DNA of 64,000 nt from Sinorhizobium sp. BG8 (GCF_016864555.1 NZ_CP044011.1:4359501-4423500); one strand, 5' to 3'. Shown: positions 35,999 to 45,810, counted from the stretch's first letter. The notes: generated by a model not told the origin, from the letters alone. Program-made: numbers and translations.

Positions 35999-37851
35999 AT
36001 GAAATGCTTCCCACGTTTCGAACTCGCCGCGCATGCTCCTGCAGATGCGGGAGGCACGGGTGCCCAGCTCGGGAGCTGCCCTCCTGGAACCTGTCGGACC
36101 TCTATCCCGGCGCCGCGTCGCCCGAATTCACCGGCGACCTCGCCCGCGCGATGGATGATGCACTGGCGTTCGAGGCCCGCTGGAAAGGCAAGCTCGACGA
36201 GGCGGCAGGGACCTCCGGCGAAGCCGGCATTGGCGCAGCCGTGAAGGAATACGAGGCGCTGGAAGAGCTGCTCGGCCGTATCGCCTCCTTCGCGGGCCTC
36301 ACCTATTTCTCCGACACGACCAGTCCGGCAAATGGCAAGCTCTACGGCGACGTGCAATCGAAGATCACCGACATCTCGACCCACCTCCTGTTCTTCTCGC
36401 TGGAACTCAACAGGATCGAGGACGAGCGCATTGCGCGCTGCCTTGCGGGCGATCCGCTGGCGGCACATTACCGGCCCTGGATAGAGGACCTGCGCAAGGA
36501 CAAGCCGCACCAGCTCGACGACCGGACCGAGCAGCTGTTCCTTGAGAAGTCGATGACGGGAGCGGCAGCATGGAATCGTCTCTTCGACGAGACGATGGCC
36601 TCGCTGCGCTACGTGATCGACGGCGAGGAGATGCCGCTCGAAGTTGCCTTGAACCTGCTTCAGGATCCCGACGGCGCAACGCGCAGGAAGGCCGCCGAAG
36701 CGCTTGCCGCGACCTTCAAGGCCAACATCCGCACCTTCACCCTCATCACCAACACGCTCGCCAAGGACAAGGAGATCTCCGACCGCTGGCGGGGTTTCGA
36801 AGACATTGCCGACAGCCGGCATCTCGCCAACCGCGTGGAGCGCGACGTGGTGGACGCTCTCGCTGCCGCCGTGCGCGAGGCCTATCCGCGCCTTTCCCAC
36901 CGCTACTACGCGATGAAGGCCAGATGGCTCGGCATGGAGCAGATGGACTACTGGGACCGCAACGCCCCACTGCCGGAGACGCCGAACGCGCTTATTTCAT
37001 GGAACGAGGCGCGCGAGACCGTTCTTTCCGCCTATGGGGCCTTCCATCCGGACATGTCGGAAATCGCCGGACGCTTCTTCGACCGCAACTGGATCGACGC
37101 CCCGGTGCGCCCCGGCAAGGCGCCGGGAGCCTTCGCGCATCCGACCGTGCCCTCGGTGCATCCCTATGTTCTCGTCAACTATATGGGCAAGCCGCGCGAT
37201 GTGATGACGCTCGCCCACGAGCTCGGCCACGGCGTGCACCAGGTTCTGGCCGGGGGCCAGGGGGCATTGATGTCCTCCACGCCGCTGACGCTTGCCGAGA
37301 CCGCCTCCGTGTTCGGCGAGATGCTGACCTTCCGGAGCCTCCTGGACCGCACGCGGGACAAGGCCGAGCGCAAGGCAATGCTGGCGCAGAAGGTGGAGGA
37401 CATGATCAACACGGTCGTGCGCCAGATCGCCTTCTACGAATTCGAACGCAAGATCCACGCCGCACGCAAGCAGGGGGAGCTCACCGCTGACGAGATCGGC
37501 GAACTCTGGCTCTCCGTCCAGAGCGAGAGCCTCGGACCGGCGATCCGCATTTCGGAAGGATACGAAACGTACTGGGCCTATATTCCCCACTTCATCCATT
37601 CGCCCTTCTACGTCTACGCCTACGCCTTCGGCGATTGCCTGGTGAACTCGCTCTATGCCGTCTATCGCGATGCCGAGACGGGCTTCCAGGAGAAGTACTT
37701 CGAACTCCTGAAGGCAGGCGGCACCAAGCACCATTCCGAGCTTCTCAAGCCCTTCGGGCTCGATGCGACCGATCCGTCGTTCTGGAGCAAGGGATTGTCG
37801 ATGATTGAGGGGCTGATCGACGAGTTGGAGGCGCTCGATAAGGCAGGGTGA
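35999..37851 (+). pseudogene. pepF: Oligoendopeptidase F, frame broken near the N-terminus
   Basis: A cytosolic M3-family zinc oligopeptidase. The metal motif LAHELGHGVHQ lies near residue 405, with the distal glutamate in LAETASVFGE, and the catalytic-region HFIHSPFYVYAYAFG is intact. The natural N-terminus (MKCFPRFELAAHAPADAGGT...QLG) lies in another frame from the body (ELPSWNLSDLYPG). The two join if the GGG at 36071-36073 had one more G, giving 617 residues. The uninterrupted body frame begins only with an artificial start at 36004. A missing base in the assembly is the likely cause. It diverges from the sigma-54 regulator. Confidence 0.85.
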
Positions 37852-37906
37852 CCACAGCGCAATAGCGGGTGTCGAACAACTGGGGCGGAATGCAGGGGCT
37901 GGGAAT

Positions 37907-39064
37907 ATGAGCGAGGATCGGCGCTTTGTCCTCTTCCGGGACGACAGCGAGAACCTGACCACGGTTTTCGCCGACCCCGTGCAGGTGGTCACGGTGCGAT
38001 CGCGCGCGACCTTCGAGGAGGCATTCGCCACGCTCCAGCAGGCACATCGCGACGGGCTGTGGATCGCCGGCTTCATGAGCTACGAGGCGGGCGATCTCTT
38101 CGAGGAGAAGCTTGCAGGCTTCGCGATCGACGGACGCGCGACGCCGCTCATGAGCTTCGGCATCTTCGAGGCGCCCGCAGGCGACCATCCGCTCGCAGTA
38201 CCTGTCCAGCGCACGGAAAACGAACCCTTCCTCACGGAGCCTCGGGCGGAGTGGGATTTCGAGGCCTATCGGCGCCGGTTCGACCGCCTGCACTGGCACC
38301 TGCGCCGGGGCGACTGCTACCAGGCCAACCTTGCCATGCCGATCCGCGCCCACTGGAAGGGTGATCCCGTCGCCGCCTTCTGGTCGCTGATCGAACGGCA
38401 GCCGGTGAAGTACGGCGCGCTGGTTTCGCTCGACGGGCCGACACTGCTGTCGCGCTCTCCCGAACTCTTCTTCCGCATCGACAGCGACGGCTGGATCGAA
38501 ACCCACCCGATGAAAGGCACCGCACCGCGCGGCAAGGACGCCGCCGAGGACGCCGAGATCGTCGCTGCCATGCTCGCCGATCCGAAGTCGCAGGCGGAAA
38601 ACCGCATGATCGTCGATCTCCTGCGCAACGATATTTCCCGGATCACCGAGGTCGGTACGCTGGATGTGCCGCGGCTTTTCGAGATCGAGACCTATCCCAC
38701 GGTCCATCAGATGGTGAGCCATGTGCGCGCGAAACTCTCGGCCGATGTCACGATCCGCGACATCTTTGCCGCGCTCTTTCCCTGCGGCTCGGTGACAGGG
38801 GCGCCCAAGATGCGCGCGATGGAAATACTGCACGCGCTCGAAAGCGGGCCGCGTGACGCTTATTGCGGGGCGATCGGCCTCATAGCACCGGATGGCACGA
38901 TGCGCTTCAACGTGGCGATCCGCACGATATCGCTTCACGAGGGCGGAGAGGCAGTCTTCAACGTCGGCGGCGGCATCGTCTTCGATTCGGTCGCGGAGGC
39001 GGAATACGAAGAATGTCTGCTGAAGGCCCGCTTCGCCGTGGGGGATCAATGGATATCTCGCTGA
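37907..39064 (+). CDS. pabB: Aminodeoxychorismate synthase component I
   Basis: A 385-residue chorismate-utilising enzyme. The C-terminal two-thirds carries the fold signature: HPMKGTAPRG, MIVDLLRNDISRI, PTVHQMVSHV and the PCGSVTGAPKMRAMEI active-site segment. GSVTGAPK rather than the anthranilate pattern, plus the short N-terminus, favours PabB. It makes 4-amino-4-deoxychorismate for folate. ATG at 37907 is used. The last 16 bases overlap the start of a class IV aminotransferase gene, whose product may supply the following lyase step. Confidence 0.9.
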   Translation: MSEDRRFVLFRDDSENLTTVFADPVQVVTVRSRATFEEAFATLQQAHRDGLWIAGFMSYEAGDLFEEKLAGFAIDGRATPLMSFGIFEAPAGDHPLAVPVQRTENEPFLTEPRAEWDFEAYRRRFDRLHWHLRRGDCYQANLAMPIRAHWKGDPVAAFWSLIERQPVKYGALVSLDGPTLLSRSPELFFRIDSDGWIETHPMKGTAPRGKDAAEDAEIVAAMLADPKSQAENRMIVDLLRNDISRITEVGTLDVPRLFEIETYPTVHQMVSHVRAKLSADVTIRDIFAALFPCGSVTGAPKMRAMEILHALESGPRDAYCGAIGLIAPDGTMRFNVAIRTISLHEGGEAVFNVGGGIVFDSVAEAEYEECLLKARFAVGDQWISR

Positions 39065-39678
39065 TAGAGACGCTGCGCTTCGAGCCGGGCCTGGGATATG
39101 TCAGGCTCGAGAGGCATCTCGCGCGCCTCTCCCGCTCCGCGGCGGCGCTCGGATTGCACGGGGCGGACGAAGCCAGGGAAACGCTCGAGCGGACAGCGCG
39201 CGCCGCCACGTCGGAAGGGCCGCTCCGCGTGCGGCTCGAACTCTTCCCGGACGGCCGGATCGAGATCGCGACGGCGCCCTACGTTCCCCTACCCCCTGAG
39301 ACCGTCTGGCGGGTGAGGATTGCCGCGACCCGCCTCGATTCCGCAAATCCGCTTCTTCGCCACAAGACCTCGCGCCGCGCCGTCTACGAGGCGGCCCGGG
39401 CGGAGTTTACGCCCGACGAGGCAAACGAGGTGCTCCTCCTCAACGAACGCGGCGAGGTCTGCGAAGGCACGATCACCTCCATATTCCTCGACGACGGCTC
39501 CGGCATCCTCAAGACCCCGCCCCTCGAATGCGGCCTGCTCGCGGGCATACTGCGCGAGGAACTGATCGAGACCGGCAAAGCCGCAGAAAAACCCCTCCCC
39601 GCCTCCGATCTCGCGCGATATCCGCTCTACCTCGGCAACTCGCTGCGCGGGCTTGTGAGGGGAACAAAAGTGCGGTAG
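39049..39678 (+). CDS. pabC: Class IV PLP enzyme, probable aminodeoxychorismate lyase
   Basis: A 209-residue fold-type IV PLP protein, shorter than classic PabC (about 270). It has the lysine in LLRHKTSRRAVYEAAR near residue 105, NEVLLLNERGEVCEGTITSIF near 125-145 and the phosphate-site region GLLAGILREEL. It overlaps pabB by 16 bases, so it probably releases p-aminobenzoate and pyruvate from the PabB product. The symbol is by context; a branched-chain or D-amino-acid transaminase activity cannot be excluded. The stop marks the left edge of the AT-richer island. Confidence 0.72.
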   Translation: MDISLIETLRFEPGLGYVRLERHLARLSRSAAALGLHGADEARETLERTARAATSEGPLRVRLELFPDGRIEIATAPYVPLPPETVWRVRIAATRLDSANPLLRHKTSRRAVYEAARAEFTPDEANEVLLLNERGEVCEGTITSIFLDDGSGILKTPPLECGLLAGILREELIETGKAAEKPLPASDLARYPLYLGNSLRGLVRGTKVR

Positions 39679-39965
39679 CTCAAATCTCTAAATGGCTATC
39701 GGAGTATGGGATCACTTCACACTCTGCCTCCATCTCCGAAGAACACGCTAACCGCAACGCGAAATCGTTCTGGAGTAACAAGTCAGACTTTCGATCAATG
39801 CGCGAACCTCGTGCAAGAGATCGCTGTCTGTGTTCAGCAGACAGCTGACTTGCAGAGCTTGCTCGTTAGTCTATCGGTCCAGCCGGATTCAACGGCTGAA
39901 GCCCCGACCGGCTAACCGCAGTGCACAACGCCGCCTATCAGAGATCAACTCTGAGGTCGAGGGCT
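39679..39965. other. Island left flank, no confident gene
   Basis: About 290 bases of lower GC than the flanks. A 69-codon frame (39706-39915, plus) has no ribosome site, no recognisable domain and a non-native composition, so I do not call it. No repeat or tRNA was seen. This interval is the junction between core folate genes and the polysaccharide genes. Confidence 0.5.
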
Positions 39966-40670
39966 TCATGAAGCGGCCACCTCTGATCCGTTAGGAACGT
40001 TCGTGACAACACACACAAGTTGATTCGACTTTTTCCTGCGGCAGTCAATGCGGGTGAGCCTGGCGTCGGGGCAAAAGCGCCAAAAAAGTGCCAGCCAAGC
40101 CGCTGGTGACATAACAGTCAAATGGCTATGCCCATCATCGTAGCAGGCGATTACATGGTACTGTAGCGGTGATGATGAGGCGCACTTGGATATCACGGTC
40201 GGCAGATCCGAAGGCGTGAAGTGCTCCAGGACGTCGGCCGAACACGTAAGGTCCCCGCCGGGGATCTTATCCTTTGTGATGTTGGCCTTTCTGAACAGCA
40301 CGTTTTTGGGACGTACTTCCAGAAGCGGAGACTTCGCCCAATCTACGGCGAAAACCTTGCGTACCTTGGAGGCCACAGATTTGGAGAAGGCGCCATTGCC
40401 GCAACCGATCTCGACAATAGTATCGGGTTTGGCCGCCAAGATCGAAGGCGTTTCGGCAACCAACCAGTTGTTTCCCCGATATCCCGCATCTTCGTCATGC
40501 AAGCGCTGGTAGTAGTCGGCGTCGATAGTAGAAAAACTGCTTCGGGGCCGGACTACCGTGTTGGCGATCAGGCTGGTGCGGGGTTCTTCCACCCTCCAGC
40601 CCGTTTTCGCCAACAGTTCTGCTTGCCTTGTCTCTGAATCAATAAATGCCTGATCAACTGGAGAGAGCAT
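39966..40670 (-). CDS. Class I SAM-dependent methyltransferase
   Basis: A 234-residue methyltransferase. Motif I is TIVEIGCGNGAFSKSVA (about 84-100), and an acidic residue in VFAVDW follows in the next strand; SADVLEHF near 152 is motif IV-like. The rest is uncharacterised. Start at MLSPVDQ. The gene starts inside the end of the glycosyltransferase gene (17-base overlap, same strand), so it is translated with it and probably methylates the sugar or oligosaccharide being built. The acceptor is unknown. It is lower in GC than the neighbouring core genes. Confidence 0.8.
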   Translation of the reverse strand: MLSPVDQAFIDSETRQAELLAKTGWRVEEPRTSLIANTVVRPRSSFSTIDADYYQRLHDEDAGYRGNNWLVAETPSILAAKPDTIVEIGCGNGAFSKSVASKVRKVFAVDWAKSPLLEVRPKNVLFRKANITKDKIPGGDLTCSADVLEHFTPSDLPTVISKCASSSPLQYHVIACYDDGHSHLTVMSPAAWLALFWRFCPDARLTRIDCRRKKSNQLVCVVTNVPNGSEVAAS

Positions 40671-43011
40671 TCTTCGCCGCCTGGCGCGCTGCATTGTCCG
40701 AGCGCATCTGGAGTATGTAATCGATGGCAGCTTCGATCTCGATGAGCTTGCCAGTCTCTGGGTTCAGATAGACGGACTGATCTATGCAGGCCACTTGGAA
40801 CAGTTCCTCGACCGTTCTTGTCTGTCTGCGTCTTTGGATCGGGCTTCGATCATCAGTCAATCCCCAACCCGAATAGAAAGGAGCCCCGAAAGTTATTACT
40901 TTCTTGCCGCGCATGAGGCCTTCAAAGCCTACCTGAGATGAGACGGTGTAGATGGTTTCGCAGCGGTCAATGATGGATCCGATAGTAACATTGTCGGGTA
41001 ACACTTGAATCGCTTCGATGGTCCGATCTCTGTAAGAGTTCATTTTCCGCTGAATACTATCCGGATGCCGCTTGAAGTAGATCGGCTTGCCGGGGTTCTC
41101 TCTAACAGCAGCTTCGAGCATTTGCTGAAAGCTCTCGTCGTTGGCGCCGGCAAACTCGATTGAAGCGTCACCCTTCTTTTGGTCGATCACCAAAACCGCA
41201 CCAGGTTTCATCGGAAACACGGGGCCCTCAACGTACTTGTTGTATTTGGTGATCTTCTCCGCGCAGATCCGGTCGATGACGGCTCGCGCGCGGCGCCGCT
41301 CTTCGTCGCTTTGCGCAAAAGACGGGTCGTTCAGCGTCCGCTCAACCCGCGATGGTTGACGGGCGTCGAAGTAGTATCCGAGATCATCGATCATGAAGCC
41401 CAGTGCACGGCGCTCGTTGAGGCTGGCATCTGGGTCAAAGTAGGACGCGAAGCCGCCGAAAAGTGCGACCTCAGTGAAATACAATGGGAGATCGTATAGG
41501 TAGGCAGTTTTTACGCATTCCCAGAACATCTCCTGCTTGATGCGCTGAGAAAGCAGGAACACAGCTTCCGGCAGCCGATCGGTGCGGAAGGCGAAGTTCG
41601 ACGTTCTGGTGACCGTCTTGATGTTCTCGGCGTAGCCGCCTTCCATGTCCTTCCTGCTGACATTGGACATGATCATGCTGTTTGGTGACAGATTCTCTAT
41701 CGCGGCATGAGCATTGAACGTCGGTGCGGCAGCAGCAGCGCGAGCGACCAGGATGGACTTCAACGTGACGTCGGAGTTTGCCATCGGAGGCGCTTTGGGA
41801 AGGCTTGGCGCGTTTTTTTTCGCAACACGATCGATTTGTCGAGCAAGTGTATTGAGTTTCTTCGCTGCCGCCCCGTGTTTTTCCTCCCCTGCTTCGACGC
41901 GTTTCTTTAGCTTTTCGACTGCGAGTCTGGTTTTGCGAACTCGACTTAAGCTGACAATAGTCGCGGGCAGAATGACCTTAATATATTGTCCAAAGGATAC
42001 TTTCTTAGGCACTTTCGCATGCCTGCTCTTGGCGGGTCGTTTCGTCCCGGCCGCCTTATCTTTATTCGCCGCCTCAGGCGTCGTCGCGTCCGCAAGGTCC
42101 GGCTTTTCAATTTCGGCTGCGAAGGGCGTTAGCGGAAGGTAGTCAAACCACTCTTCTGACTTGGGGTGCTCAAGGGATATCCAGGGCTTTCTCTTGAGCG
42201 TGTAGTGAATGATGGCGGGATCACGAATGGCGTCTCTTGCCTGATCCTTACACATGAAATTTTCGACGCCAGCGACCTGATCAGGCCATCCGTCTACGAA
42301 CATTGATCCGTGCACATTCCACTTAGGGGAAACGTACTTGATGGAATTGAAGAACAGCTCCGCGAGAATCTGCTGGTCGCCCAGCGTCAAACGATAGCGG
42401 TTGCTTTCGAGATATCGCTCAATCAGATCGCTAAAACCGATCGCGCGCATGAGATCGACATTCACCAGAAGCACGCCGGCATTCGGGTGCTTAGCGCTTT
42501 CAGGCAAGCCGAACTTCGCATTGTAGGTCCTGGATATCGTATCTTCGACGCCAGCAAAAAGGTTCCCGTCGAATCGAGTTGCGAACAGCTCGTCGATTGA
42601 TGCCCGGATAATCAGATCACTATCGAGATACAGCACCTTGCGTGCATCGGCCGGGAGCAGCTTGTGCATGAGGAGGCGATAGTACGTGGCGATCGAGATC
42701 CCATCCGATGTCTTGATGTTTCTAAAAAGCTCGGCGTCGACAGGGATCTGGTGAAGCGTGAAAGGGTGAATCTTCTTCAAAGATTCGACATACTCTTCCA
42801 GCACTGTTGGGAGTACGTGATCCATTAAGAGGAAAACGCGGATGGGCGCTTTGCCTTTGTAGTTCTGGAGAATTGAGGCGAGAGTTACCGACGTAAATTT
42901 GATGTATCGCTCATCAGATGCGAAGACAAGGTCGACCGTGTCTTGAGTTGGTTCAATTTTCCCAGCGGCTCGTATGCGTTCAAAAGCCACAGGGCTTATG
43001 GCGAGAGACAT
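40654..43011 (-). CDS. Two-domain glycosyltransferase: GT8 fused to a KpsC/LpsZ-like domain
   Basis: A 785-residue protein. Residues 25-290 are GT8-like: LVFASDERYIKFTSVTL, the DSD metal motif in KVLYLDSDLIIRA (130-132), HPNAGVLLVNV, GDQQIL and IIHYTLKRKPW (267-277). About 300-430 is a lysine/alanine-rich linker with coiled-coil character. Residues 470-770 match capsule-polysaccharide Kdo-transferase proteins (PF05159): IDDLGYYFDA (541-550), KRHPD (647-651), SSQVGFEGLMRGK (691-703) and PFYSGWGLTDD (711-721). The place where relatives usually carry EDGF-RS reads TEVALFGGFAS. Probably builds or modifies a surface glycan, on the cytoplasmic side. Confidence 0.82.
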   Translation of the reverse strand: MSLAISPVAFERIRAAGKIEPTQDTVDLVFASDERYIKFTSVTLASILQNYKGKAPIRVFLLMDHVLPTVLEEYVESLKKIHPFTLHQIPVDAELFRNIKTSDGISIATYYRLLMHKLLPADARKVLYLDSDLIIRASIDELFATRFDGNLFAGVEDTISRTYNAKFGLPESAKHPNAGVLLVNVDLMRAIGFSDLIERYLESNRYRLTLGDQQILAELFFNSIKYVSPKWNVHGSMFVDGWPDQVAGVENFMCKDQARDAIRDPAIIHYTLKRKPWISLEHPKSEEWFDYLPLTPFAAEIEKPDLADATTPEAANKDKAAGTKRPAKSRHAKVPKKVSFGQYIKVILPATIVSLSRVRKTRLAVEKLKKRVEAGEEKHGAAAKKLNTLARQIDRVAKKNAPSLPKAPPMANSDVTLKSILVARAAAAAPTFNAHAAIENLSPNSMIMSNVSRKDMEGGYAENIKTVTRTSNFAFRTDRLPEAVFLLSQRIKQEMFWECVKTAYLYDLPLYFTEVALFGGFASYFDPDASLNERRALGFMIDDLGYYFDARQPSRVERTLNDPSFAQSDEERRRARAVIDRICAEKITKYNKYVEGPVFPMKPGAVLVIDQKKGDASIEFAGANDESFQQMLEAAVRENPGKPIYFKRHPDSIQRKMNSYRDRTIEAIQVLPDNVTIGSIIDRCETIYTVSSQVGFEGLMRGKKVITFGAPFYSGWGLTDDRSPIQRRRQTRTVEELFQVACIDQSVYLNPETGKLIEIEAAIDYILQMRSDNAARQAAKNALSS

Positions 43012-43126
43012 TCATTGCTCCTCGGGTGTTTGTGCGTGCCGTGCATCTAGCCTGCCACTGTGAAAATTGAAAGAGGCAACACGGGCCACATGTGGCCAAG
43101 CCCTGAGTTTTGAGCTAGCTCTGTTG

Positions 43127-43891
43127 CTATCCAGCGTAGTTGGTTACTCTTGGCGTGCTACCGCGGAGGGCCGAGAGTTTTGGAGTATGAATACGGGCGC
43201 CTGCTGCGATGTTGGCTTCGATCGTTTCTATCCCAGATTCAATTCGAGTGACGTCGACACCATCCATAACTTCCAGGTTATAGTTCCACCATTTAAGCTT
43301 AGCGAGGGCGCGGCGGTGATCTTCTGGAAATCTCCAGCGGATCATCTTCGCTGGGACGCCGCCGACCACTGAGTATGGCTCGACGTCTTTGGTCACAACA
43401 GAAGAAGCTGCAATAATGGCTCCGTCGCCGATCTTGCACCCGCGCATAATGCTGACGCCGCGGCCGATCCAAACGTCGTTCCCTATGACGATCCTGTCGA
43501 GATTGCGAGACGACATCCATTTCGATTGAGCGTTCATAGCGAGTTCTTTGTTGCGATCCCAATACCGCTGCACCTGCTCAGATGGAAAGGTTCCGATCGC
43601 GTCATACTCGAAAATGATGTGTGCGGAGAGATGATCTCCGGGATGCTGGGTGATACCAAATTGCGCACCAGGGCCAATCATGCAGAAGCGACCAATGCTT
43701 TCGACATGGCGGATGACCGACTGCTCGCCGCCAAGAAAGGTGAACGCACCGATGCGTCTAACGTCATAAAGGCCCGCGCGAAGCTCGACCGGCTCTTCAA
43801 CCACAATTTTGGTGCACCCAAACCGAAGTTTCACGTCACCTATAAGGCGAACGGCTACGGGGGCATCGCTGCTTTCTGTCGTCTCAGTCAT
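43127..43891 (-). CDS. CatB/XAT-like O-acetyltransferase (left-handed beta helix)
   Basis: A 254-residue hexapeptide-repeat transferase. The repeat-rich core runs from about residue 45 ([19 protein letters not shown]) through [26 protein letters not shown] to [12 protein letters not shown], the ending typical of xenobiotic/sugar acetyltransferases. H83 in ITQHPGDH is the expected catalytic histidine. Members acetylate antibiotics or sugars with acetyl-CoA as trimers. Next to the glycosyltransferase (115-bp gap, same strand) a glycan O-acetyltransferase role is more likely than resistance. GC is lower than in the core genes. Confidence 0.83.
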   Translation of the reverse strand: MTETTESSDAPVAVRLIGDVKLRFGCTKIVVEEPVELRAGLYDVRRIGAFTFLGGEQSVIRHVESIGRFCMIGPGAQFGITQHPGDHLSAHIIFEYDAIGTFPSEQVQRYWDRNKELAMNAQSKWMSSRNLDRIVIGNDVWIGRGVSIMRGCKIGDGAIIAASSVVTKDVEPYSVVGGVPAKMIRWRFPEDHRRALAKLKWWNYNLEVMDGVDVTRIESGIETIEANIAAGARIHTPKLSALRGSTPRVTNYAG

Positions 43892-44000
43892 CCCCGTTCC
43901 ATAAACAAATTCATTCCAGCAATGAAGTGGGGGAAGTAGTTTTCAAAGTTTCCCACAACGAACGATGCAGTCGCCCGTCGAGATTCTCAATGTGCCGCGC

Positions 44001-44225
44001 CTAGATGACATCGGTGACCTCGTCCAAGAATTCTAGGACTTCTTCAAGGTCCGGTTCACACACACCAGCGAAATCATCGCCTGCAACAATCCGGGCGTTC
44101 ACTTCGGCTACGAGATGTTGATGGTACTTCTCGAGGAGCTTCGTCGCTTTGGTGAGGAGTAGGTGATATTCGGCTGCAAGGGCATTATCAAATTGCGAGA
44201 TGCTGGACACAGAAACCCCGAGCAA
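44001..44225 (-). CDS. Hypothetical protein, doubtful
   Basis: A 74-codon frame on the minus strand, opening with TTG. The translation (for example YHLLLTKATKLLEKYHQHLV and DLEEVLEFLDEVTDVI) is helical and acidic and looks protein-like. However, there is no ATG or GTG and no clear ribosome site, and I recognise no family. It lies between the acetyltransferase and the IS remnant, so it may be a decayed gene. Confidence 0.3.
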   Translation of the reverse strand: MLGVSVSSISQFDNALAAEYHLLLTKATKLLEKYHQHLVAEVNARIVAGDDFAGVCEPDLEEVLEFLDEVTDVI

Positions 44226-44467
44226 AGTCTGAAAATACTCGTGCGTATTTATCGCCCGTTTGCAACTGTGTCAAAGCTCCCGAAAGAGGGAGATTTCCGC
44301 TCTTTCGTGTTCAACCAGTAGTTCACCGATGCCGAAATGTACTGGCACGGGATGTACATCCTAGAGTTGTAAGCTCTCGCGCGCCTAACAAGGAATTCCT
44401 AATGAAACTTGTCACCAATCGGCGCGGGTATCTCCTTCGCGCGCCGGACCGAGGTCATACCTAGGCC

Positions 44468-44620
44468 CGGTCCATCGCGAGCTTCAAAGGGGTCGAGTTC
44501 GCCACCCTGGAGTGGGTAGGCTGTTTCAACATTCGACGGGCTTCTGGAGTCTATCGAAAATGTCCCGCCAACCGAAGCCGAGGTTCAGTATTACAATATT
44601 CAAGCACTGACGGGTAGAAT
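44468..44620 (+). pseudogene. Remnant of an IS3-family transposase (OrfB C-terminus)
   Basis: Bases 44468-44540 read RSIASFKGVEFATLEWVGCF and NIRR; from 44544, in another frame, LESIENVPPTEAEVQYYN. Together these match the C-terminal end of IS3-family integrase-core transposases, where a W-x-x-F/W-x-N-x-R-R stretch is followed by L-E-x-I-x-N-x-P-P-x-E-A-E-x-x-Y-Y. The frame is shifted at least once and the DDE core is missing, so it is a scar. It lies on the right side of the polysaccharide genes. Bases 44226-44467 upstream carry no readable gene. Confidence 0.7.
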
Positions 44621-44820
44621 CCAACGGTGCGGGAATCCCGATTCGAGGTTCCTTTTGCCGGATTTGCGAGCCTTATAGCGGTAGAGGCGAACGAACGCTA
44701 CCCACTCCATATGCTGGGTCGTTGGTCTGACGGCCAAGGGAATTACTCGGAGAACTGGCGACTGCAGAGTGTTCGCGGCGGTAGGCATTCCGATGGCCAG
44801 GTATCACGAGTTCTTCCCCC
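44621..44820. other. Island right flank, no confident gene
   Basis: About 200 bases between the transposase remnant and bioZ. Open frames exist on both strands (44627-44962 plus, 44600-44788 minus), but neither has a ribosome site or recognisable protein. It is probably the decayed end of the insertion and the 3' flank of the bio operon. Confidence 0.5.
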
Positions 44821-45810
44821 TCATATCCCCACCACCGAGGCGCCGGCGGTGAGCCCCGCTCCGGCGGCGGTGAGCAGCAGTTTTTCGCCGTCCGCGAAGG
44901 GTTTGGCCTGGTTGGCGAGCGAGAGCGAGAGCGGGATCGTCGCGGCCGATGAATTTCCGTAGTGCTCGATGGTGCACACGGTGCACGGCGGATCGATGCC
45001 GAGATTGGCTGAGACCGCGTCGAAGATCCGCCTGTTTGCCTGGTGCGGCACGAAGCGGTCTATGCTGGATGCCTCCAACCCGGATGCCGCGAGCGCCCGC
45101 CCGGAGCACTCCGTCATCAGGCTGACGGCGCGGGAAAACACCTCGCGGCCGTCGCGCATGGTCATGAGGCACTCCTCGGCCGCCATGCCCGAGGCAAACG
45201 GCCGGTTGCTTCCGCCGGATGGAATGGTGATCAGGTCATAGCCCGACCCGTCGGCGGCGAGATCGCTGCCGAGAAGGCCGGTCCGTGGATCGGCGGACGG
45301 CATTAGCAGCACCGCGCCCGCCGCATCGGCAAAGAGCACCGCGCTCGCGCGCTCGGCGGGGTTGATGCGGCGGCTCAGTATGTTGGCGGCAACCACGAGC
45401 ACCGGCCGCGCCTGTGTGCGCACGAAGCCGTCGGCAAGCGCAAGCGCATAGAGAAACCCGGAACAGGCGCCGGCGAGATCGATCGCCCCGGCTCTTTCGA
45501 GGCCGAGACGATGCGCAAGCAGCGGCGCCGACGGCGGCAGCAGATGATCCGGCGTCGAGGTGGCAAGCAAGGTGAGCCCGACATCCCGCCTGCTCACCCC
45601 CGCATTCTCGAGCGCCATCTCGCCTGCCTTCGCCGCAAGCCCGCTCAGCGTGTCGCCTTCTTCTGCCCAGTAACGTGTGCGAATGCCCGTCCGCCGTTCG
45701 ATCCAGCCCGCTTCCAGCCCGAGCCTTTCCTCGATCTCCCAGTTCTCGACCCGCCGCCGCGGCACGGCGTGGCCGAATCCCGCAAGCCGGGAGGAACGCG
45801 GCGCGCCCAT
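44821..45810 (-). CDS. bioZ: BioZ, KAS III-like enzyme for biotin precursor synthesis
   Basis: A 329-residue beta-ketoacyl-ACP synthase III homologue. The active-site triad is visible: C116 in [10 protein letters not shown], His in [10 protein letters not shown] near residue 250, Asn in [10 protein letters not shown] near 280. As the last gene of bioBFDAZ it is BioZ, which in Rhizobiales condenses glutaryl-CoA with malonyl-ACP to start the pimeloyl moiety of biotin, replacing BioC/BioH. ATG 45810 overlaps the bioA stop by one base; a GTG one codon upstream is possible. The right edge of the island lies directly downstream. Confidence 0.9.
   Translation of the reverse strand: MGAPRSSRLAGFGHAVPRRRVENWEIEERLGLEAGWIERRTGIRTRYWAEEGDTLSGLAAKAGEMALENAGVSRRDVGLTLLATSTPDHLLPPSAPLLAHRLGLERAGAIDLAGACSGFLYALALADGFVRTQARPVLVVAANILSRRINPAERASAVLFADAAGAVLLMPSADPRTGLLGSDLAADGSGYDLITIPSGGSNRPFASGMAAEECLMTMRDGREVFSRAVSLMTECSGRALAASGLEASSIDRFVPHQANRRIFDAVSANLGIDPPCTVCTIEHYGNSSAATIPLSLSLANQAKPFADGEKLLLTAAGAGLTAGASVVGI

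Noticed and set aside
39706-39915. 69-codon frame at the island left edge
   Set aside because: No ribosome site, no family and no neighbouring unit; kept only as part of the non-coding flank.
43127-43891. Chloramphenicol or streptogramin acetyltransferase resistance gene
   Set aside because: The fold fits, but the gene lies in a glycosyltransferase unit, so sugar O-acetylation is the better reading.
44627-44962. 111-codon frame overlapping the end of bioZ
   Set aside because: Its second half is antisense to bioZ and the first half has no similarity I recognise.
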